Below, in pieces: positions 7,396 to 10,802 of a DNA stretch of 10,802 bases (its first letter is position 1; every line of letters begins with the position of its first letter). The notes under the pieces are model-generated. The model was given only the letters and a program-made list of their open reading frames with translations, was not told the DNA's origin and made no database searches. The stretch lies in assembly GCA_046726955.1 (NCBI GenBank), contig JBKPBQ010000537.1, positions 1-10,802 of the forward strand, written 5' to 3'. A program made the position numbers and the translations under genes. The DNA is from CAVPGH01 sp046726955. Its GTDB lineage: Bacteria; Acidobacteriota; Vicinamibacteria; Fen-336.

Positions 7396-7414
7396 CCGTT
7401 TCGGATGCCCCTAC
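7382..7414 (+). promoter_or_regulatory. 33-nt hairpin in the leader of the split-kinase operon
   Basis: GTAGGGCAT (7382-7390) pairs with ATGCCCCTAC (7405-7414) over nine base pairs with one bulged C. An inner CCG-TTT-CGG stem-loop (7396-7404) closes it, with five unpaired bases (AGCCT) on the left side. There is no following T-run, so it is a poor intrinsic terminator for the SWIM gene. It may be an RNA structure in the operon leader or a protein-binding palindrome. Confidence 0.35.
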
Positions 7415-7467
7415 CTCGGGACACGGCTCGAAACCGCCGCAGCCGGAACAACCGTCACCTGCCGAGA

Positions 7468-7483
7468 ATCGCCCACGGGCGAT
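7468..7483 (+). promoter_or_regulatory. 16-bp palindrome next to the ribosome binding site
   Basis: ATCGCCC-AC-GGGCGAT is a perfect 7+7 inverted repeat ending four bases before the Shine-Dalgarno AAGGAG. As RNA it can form a six-pair hairpin with loop CACG. As DNA it is a typical size for a dimeric repressor operator. Either would control the split-kinase operon. Confidence 0.4.
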
Positions 7484-7487
7484 AGAC

Positions 7488-7493
7488 AAGGAG
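7488..7493 (+). promoter_or_regulatory. Strong Shine-Dalgarno of the His-swivel gene
   Basis: AAGGAG with a seven-base spacer to the ATG at 7501 supports that start. Confidence 0.7.
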
Positions 7494-7500
7494 CATCGTC

Positions 7501-9138
7501 ATGACTCATTCAGCCGGCGCGACCGACCTTCATTTCGACCCGCCAGGGCCAGGCCCGTGGGTGCAAGACCCCGTGCATTTCCCACGCCCGCTGACCCGCT
7601 ATTGGCAGGACATGCATCCCCCGGCCTTCAAGAAGGGTACGAACGACTTCGCCCGCTTCTACGGGCTGCTCATCGACGGCCTGCAGATGGCCTACGTGAA
7701 CGGCTTCGGCTACCGTCAGGTGCTTCCGGCGCCGGAGGCCGAGCTCCCGCAGCGCTTTGCGCGCGCCGAAGAGGTTTTCGCGAAGAAGCTGTGGCGCGAG
7801 CAGCTTCGCGATTGGGACGAAAATCGCAAACCCTCCTCCCTCGCGACGCATCGCGAGCTGCAGGCGGTGAATCCGGACGCCCTCTCCGACGCGGACCTGG
7901 TCGCCTACCTGAAACGCTGTCGCGACCACCATTCAGCCATGATCGCCCAGCACATGCGCTTCACCGCGAGCGCCGTGATCCCGACCGGGGACTTCCTCGC
8001 GCACGTCGGCGACTGGACGGGCCTGCCGCCGTCCGAGTTGCTGAGCTTGATGCGCGGCTCAGCGGAAGTTTCCGCCGGCGGCTCCGACGAGATGGAGCGC
8101 TTGAAGCGGGCATTCGCCCAGGACGCCAACGCCCGCGAGATCCTGGCTTCCGCCGGCGAGCCCGCACAACTGCTCGCCAGGCTGCGTTCCCTCGGAGGCG
8201 AAACGGGTGCCGCGATCTCCGGCTATCTCGACCTGGTTGGCAACCGCCTCATCGACGGCTTCGACATCGCCGAGCCCACAGCGCTCGAATTGCCCGACTC
8301 ACTCCTCAGGGCCATCCGCATCGCCGTTTCCGGAGAAGGCAAGCCAGCGATTGACAACGCTGCGCGTATTGCCGAAATCCGGGCCAAAGTCCCGGCGGCG
8401 CATCAGGCCGAATTCGACCAGCTGCTCGGCGAAGCACGGCTCACCTACCGCCTGCGCGACGAGCGGGGCGTCTACAGCGACATCTGGGCCTCGGGCATCA
8501 TGCGCCGCGCCGCGCTGGCCGCAGGCCGACGCGTCGCGAGCCGCGGCCGCATCGCCGCGCCCGAGCACATGCTCGACGCGGGCCTCGACGAGATGTGCGC
8601 GCTGGTGACCGGCGCCGGCCCGTCCGCCGACGAGCTCGCGAGACGCGCCGAGTACCGCGCCGGTTATACCGCCAAGAACGCTCCGCCCGTCCTCGGTCCG
8701 CCCGAACCGCCCCCGCCCGACCTCGGGGCGCTGCCCCCGGCTACTGCCCGCGTCATGCGCGCCACCTTCGTTTCCTTGGGCGAAATCTTCGGTAGCTCCC
8801 AGGCCCAGCACGAGGAGAAAGTCCTTCACGGTCTCGCGGCGAGCAAGGGTGTCTACGAAGGGCCCGCGCGCCGCGTCTCCGGCCCGTCCGAGTTCGGCCG
8901 AATCGTCAAAGGCGACGTGCTCGTTACCGAGTCGACCACCGAGGCCTTCAACATTCTCCTTCCCCTCCTGGGCGGGATCGTCACCGACAACGGCGGGCTC
9001 CTTTCCCATGCCGCGATCGTCTCGCGTGAATACGGAATCCCGGGCGTCGTCGGCACGCGCGAGGCCACCGAACGCATCGCGGACGGCATGAGGGTTCGCG
9101 TCGACGGCGACTCCGGCGCAGTGACCGTGCTCGGGTGA
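7501..9138 (+). CDS. PEP-synthase-like phospho-histidine (swivelling domain) subunit
   Basis: The product is 545 residues and looks soluble. Residues ~445-545 are a PEP-utilising-enzyme mobile (phospho-His) domain: GDVLVTESTTEAFNILLPLL, IVTDNGGLLSHAAIVSREYG and IPGVVGTREAT, with His503 in the LSHAAI motif as the expected phosphate carrier, then VRVDGDSGAVTVL at the very end. Residues ~1-430 are mostly helical with aromatic-rich stretches (DPVHFPRPLTRYW 23-35) and are likely the acceptor-substrate region, by analogy with rifampin phosphotransferase and the His subunit of phenylphosphate synthase. A Pro-rich linker (PPVLGPPEPPPPD 395-407) precedes the swivel part. The C-terminal TIM barrel that binds PEP in PEP synthase, PPDK and PTS enzyme I is absent. 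The missing ATP-grasp domain is supplied by the next gene, ten bases downstream. Expected cycle: the partner ATP-grasp domain phosphorylates His503, which swings to phosphorylate a small molecule. Substrate unknown. The start has a strong AAGGAG. Confidence 0.85.
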   Translation: MTHSAGATDLHFDPPGPGPWVQDPVHFPRPLTRYWQDMHPPAFKKGTNDFARFYGLLIDGLQMAYVNGFGYRQVLPAPEAELPQRFARAEEVFAKKLWREQLRDWDENRKPSSLATHRELQAVNPDALSDADLVAYLKRCRDHHSAMIAQHMRFTASAVIPTGDFLAHVGDWTGLPPSELLSLMRGSAEVSAGGSDEMERLKRAFAQDANAREILASAGEPAQLLARLRSLGGETGAAISGYLDLVGNRLIDGFDIAEPTALELPDSLLRAIRIAVSGEGKPAIDNAARIAEIRAKVPAAHQAEFDQLLGEARLTYRLRDERGVYSDIWASGIMRRAALAAGRRVASRGRIAAPEHMLDAGLDEMCALVTGAGPSADELARRAEYRAGYTAKNAPPVLGPPEPPPPDLGALPPATARVMRATFVSLGEIFGSSQAQHEEKVLHGLAASKGVYEGPARRVSGPSEFGRIVKGDVLVTESTTEAFNILLPLLGGIVTDNGGLLSHAAIVSREYGIPGVVGTREATERIADGMRVRVDGDSGAVTVLG

Positions 9139-9148
9139 CGGTGCAACA

Positions 9149-10402
9149 GTGAAGAAAGCCGTTCCCTTCAAGAAGGCGAGCGAGAGATCGGAGTTCGGAT
9201 CCAAGGCCGTGGGACTCGGGGACGCCGCGCGCCAGGGTTTGCCGGTGCCGCCCGGCGTGGCGTTGTCGGGAGAATTGGTGGAGGCCGTCGCCTCGGGCGA
9301 CAACACCGCCATCGAGAAGGTGGCAAAGGCCATCGCTCCGCTCTCGCCGCCGTTTGCCGTCCGTTCGTCCGCCGTCGACGAGGACGGCGCGGCGGCGAGC
9401 TTCGCCGGACAGCATCTCACCCTGCTCAACGTGCATTCGGCCGCCGACGTCCCCGGCGCCGTGCGCGACGTCTGGTGGTCGGCGAATTCGGATTCGGCGA
9501 TCACCTACCGTCAGCGTGTCGGCCTGTTCACCCGGCCCAGCGTCGGTGTCGTGGTTCAGACGCTCCTCAACCCCATCGCCGCCGGTGTCATGTTCACCGA
9601 GAATCCGGTCACCGGCGCCGATGAGCGCATGATCGAAGCGAGCTGGGGTCTCGGTGAGGCCGTGGTCGCTGGTCTCGTCGTCCCGGACAACTTCCGCCTC
9701 GACCGCTCCGGCCAGGTGCTCGAGCGCAGGGCCGGCCGGAAGAAAATTGCCATTCGCTCCCTCCCGAACGGGGGCACGTTCGAGCAGCAGGTGCCACCCG
9801 AGCAGGTCAACCAACTCTGCCTCGACGAGGCGCAGCTCGCGGCCCTGGGCGACCTTGCCCTCCAGTGCGAGAAGGTTTACGGCCCGCGGCGCGACATCGA
9901 ATGGGCGTTCCAGGATGGCACCCTCTACCTCCTCCAATGTCGCGCCATCACCACCGGCAAAGCCCGCAGCGATGCACCACCGCCCGGCCCGCCTCCACGC
10001 GACCCCGTCGCCGCACTCCAGCGCGTTCAGCTGTTCGCAGACATGGATCGCCGGCAAGCCGAGCAGATCGCACGCCTGCTCAAGGTCCGGCCCTTCTCCA
10101 AGGGCGAGACTGTCATCATGGAAGGCTCCGGAGGCGCGGCCTTCTTCCTGATCGAATCCGGAGAGGCCACGGTTTCCTGCAAAGGCGTCCAGCTCACCAC
10201 CCTCGGCCCGGGTGACTACTTCGGGGAGACAGCCCTGATCGATGGCGGTCCCCGCTCCGCGACGGTGACCGCAGCCACCGACCTCGTTTGTTACGGAATC
10301 ACGTTCTGGGAGTTCCGCCCCCTGATCGAGAGGAATGGGGCCATTGGATGGAAGCTCCTGCAAGCGCTGGCAAAGAGGTTACGGGCGGCCGGTCCGAGCT
10401 AG
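9149..10402 (+). CDS. PPDK_N-type ATP-grasp subunit fused to a cyclic-nucleotide-binding domain
   Basis: The product is 417 residues. Residues ~5-270 are the ATP-binding (PPDK_N) domain of PEP-synthase-type enzymes: FGSKAVGLGDAA (16-27), VPPGV (33-37), FAVRSSAVDEDG (69-80), SFAGQ (84-88), GVMFTENPVTG (146-156), ASWGLGEAVVAG (164-175) and DIEWAF..LYLLQCRAIT (249-268). The usual QxRP is QCRA here. The key Lys19, Arg72 and Gln263 are kept, so it should be active. A Pro-rich linker (276-284) leads to a CAP_ED domain (~291-410) with phosphate-binding cassette YFGETALIDGGPRSATV (357-373), whose Gly359-Glu360 and Arg369-Ser370 match cAMP/cGMP binders. No DNA-binding helix-turn-helix follows, so this is an allosteric sensor, not a Crp-type regulator. 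The GTG start at 9149 is ten bases after the preceding stop, with GGTGA (9134-9138) as a weak Shine-Dalgarno. The two proteins presumably form one complex. Confidence 0.85.
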   Translation: MKKAVPFKKASERSEFGSKAVGLGDAARQGLPVPPGVALSGELVEAVASGDNTAIEKVAKAIAPLSPPFAVRSSAVDEDGAAASFAGQHLTLLNVHSAADVPGAVRDVWWSANSDSAITYRQRVGLFTRPSVGVVVQTLLNPIAAGVMFTENPVTGADERMIEASWGLGEAVVAGLVVPDNFRLDRSGQVLERRAGRKKIAIRSLPNGGTFEQQVPPEQVNQLCLDEAQLAALGDLALQCEKVYGPRRDIEWAFQDGTLYLLQCRAITTGKARSDAPPPGPPPRDPVAALQRVQLFADMDRRQAEQIARLLKVRPFSKGETVIMEGSGGAAFFLIESGEATVSCKGVQLTTLGPGDYFGETALIDGGPRSATVTAATDLVCYGITFWEFRPLIERNGAIGWKLLQALAKRLRAAGPS

Positions 10403-10520
10403 ATCTCGTTACCGGCGACGATGTTCGTGTGCCTGCCCTGGCGCCGTAGGCGGCACGGCCATCTTTCCACGTCAACCCCGAGACGCGACCGCGGACGATC
10501 ACGTGCAGGCTTCATCGTTA

Positions 10521-10533
10521 ACCGCCAGGCGGT
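10521..10533. repeat. Short palindrome in the convergent intergenic region
   Basis: ACCGCC-A-GGCGGT is a perfect 13-base inverted repeat between the cNMP-fusion gene and the convergent fragment. It lacks a T-run, so a terminator role is only a guess. I see nothing else to name in the rest of 10403-10555, which has no supported gene. Confidence 0.25.
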
Positions 10534-10555
10534 CCTCGTCAGGACAAGGAAAAGG

Positions 10556-10762
10556 CTATCGGTCGGATGGAGGCTCCAGCGGCCCGGCGAAGCGCGGCCG
10601 GACTTCCTGGAACCGATTGACGACCACCTCGATCCGGGTGGGAGGCCTCTCTTCGGACCCGCCCCGGCCGATCATCAGGAACCCTCCGGCCTCCGTCACG
10701 TCGTAGGCTCGGCTGGTCGTGATTCGGGGGGATGGGCGCTGCTTCCGGGCTAACATCCTTCG
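10556..10762 (-). CDS. C-terminal fragment of a PD40/TolB-like propeller protein, truncated
   Basis: Sixty-eight genomic residues end at the TCA (TGA) at 10556-10558. The reading frame runs rightward into adapter, so the 5' part is lost. The tail reads SRAYDVTEAGGFLMIGRG, then PPTRIEVVVNRFQEVRPR. It follows the pattern R-x-Y-D-V-x-x-x-G-x-F-L-M-I ... I-x-V-V-x-N-x-F-x-E, typical of the last blade and C-terminus of PD40/TolB-like propeller proteins, often fused to Ser/Thr kinases, that are numerous in Acidobacteriota. That family memory is from recall and no search was run. It is convergent with the ATP-grasp gene. The five residues MYKRQ that would precede it are adapter, not protein. Confidence 0.6.
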   Translation of the reverse strand, partial: RRMLARKQRPSPRITTSRAYDVTEAGGFLMIGRGGSEERPPTRIEVVVNRFQEVRPRFAGPLEPPSDR

Positions 10763-10795
10763 CTGTCTCTTATACACATCTGACGCTGCCGACGA
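10763..10795. other. Nextera transposase adapter read-through (artefact)
   Basis: From 10763 the sequence is CTGTCTCTTATACACATCT, the Tn5 mosaic end, followed by GACGCTGCCGACGA (10782-10795), the reverse complement of the Nextera Read 1 adapter tail. The match is complete over 33 bases. The remaining seven bases (10796-10802, CCTGCAA) sit where an i5 index would be read and are probably barcode. The genomic sequence therefore ends at 10762. Confidence 0.97.
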
Positions 10796-10802
10796 CCTGC
10801 AA

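Noticed and set aside
7501..10402. Ordinary PEP synthase, pyruvate phosphate dikinase or PTS enzyme I
   Set aside because: The swivel domain is at the end of its protein and no PEP-binding TIM barrel follows in either gene. The second protein ends in a cNMP domain instead. Enzyme I would also lack the ATP-grasp domain.
9980..10402. Crp/Fnr-type transcription regulator
   Set aside because: The cNMP domain is the C-terminus of the ATP-grasp protein, in one frame, and is not followed by a helix-turn-helix.
10421..10753. Plus-strand open frames after the cNMP gene
   Set aside because: They have no Shine-Dalgarno or recognisable domain, and overlap the minus-strand fragment that does show a family pattern.
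10763..10777. MYKRQ N-terminus on the minus-strand fragment
   Set aside because: These codons are the Nextera mosaic end read in reverse, a well-known artefact peptide.
10763..10781. A real Tn5/IS50 transposon end
   Set aside because: The mosaic end is followed directly by the synthetic adapter tail GACGCTGCCGACGA, not by transposon sequence.

Overview
The window looks like one GC-rich bacterial contig from a Nextera-type shotgun assembly. The right end (10763-10795) is library adapter, not genome. No rRNA, tRNA, CRISPR array or insertion sequence was seen. The organism cannot be fixed. The lifestyle suggested is a GC-rich Gram-negative: there is an OmpA-family outer-membrane/peptidoglycan protein, and at the far right a C-terminal fragment on the minus strand resembles the tail of PD40/TolB-like propeller proteins that are abundant in Acidobacteriota. 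Acidobacteriota or a similar soil phylum is therefore my best guess, at low confidence.

Layout, left to right. (1) 3-1973, plus strand: a 5'-truncated secreted-type protein with a right-handed parallel beta-helix followed by FG-GAP/VCBS-like calcium-loop repeats. (2) 2016-3518, minus strand, convergent with it: a 500-residue OmpA-like protein with a signal peptide, a beta-rich N-terminal region, a long Ala/Glu/Arg coiled coil and a C-terminal peptidoglycan-binding domain. (3) 3519-3767: a divergent intergenic region packed with six perfect short inverted repeats. (4) 3768-6530 and 6530-7300, plus strand: a SNF2-family DEAQ helicase/translocase and a SWIM zinc-finger protein whose start overlaps the helicase stop by one base, a translationally coupled pair. 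(5) 7301-7500: a leader with a tandem 10-mer, a 33-nt hairpin and a 16-bp palindrome just before a strong Shine-Dalgarno. (6) 7501-9138 and 9149-10402, plus strand: a two-gene operon that is a PEP-synthase-like enzyme cut in two. The first protein carries the phospho-histidine swivelling domain at its C-terminus. The second carries the ATP-grasp (PPDK_N) domain fused to a cyclic-nucleotide-binding domain. (7) 10556-10762, minus strand: the propeller-protein tail, cut by the adapter.

The most interesting unit is (6). No PEP-binding TIM barrel is present, so ordinary PEP synthesis is unlikely. The architecture matches the logic of phenylphosphate synthase of anaerobic phenol degraders (separate His-swivel and ATP-grasp subunits plus a CBS regulatory subunit) and of rifampin phosphotransferase. 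Here the regulatory input appears to be a fused cNMP domain. The working hypothesis is a cyclic-nucleotide-gated kinase that phosphorylates a small molecule with the beta-phosphate of ATP via phospho-His503. The substrate is unknown.
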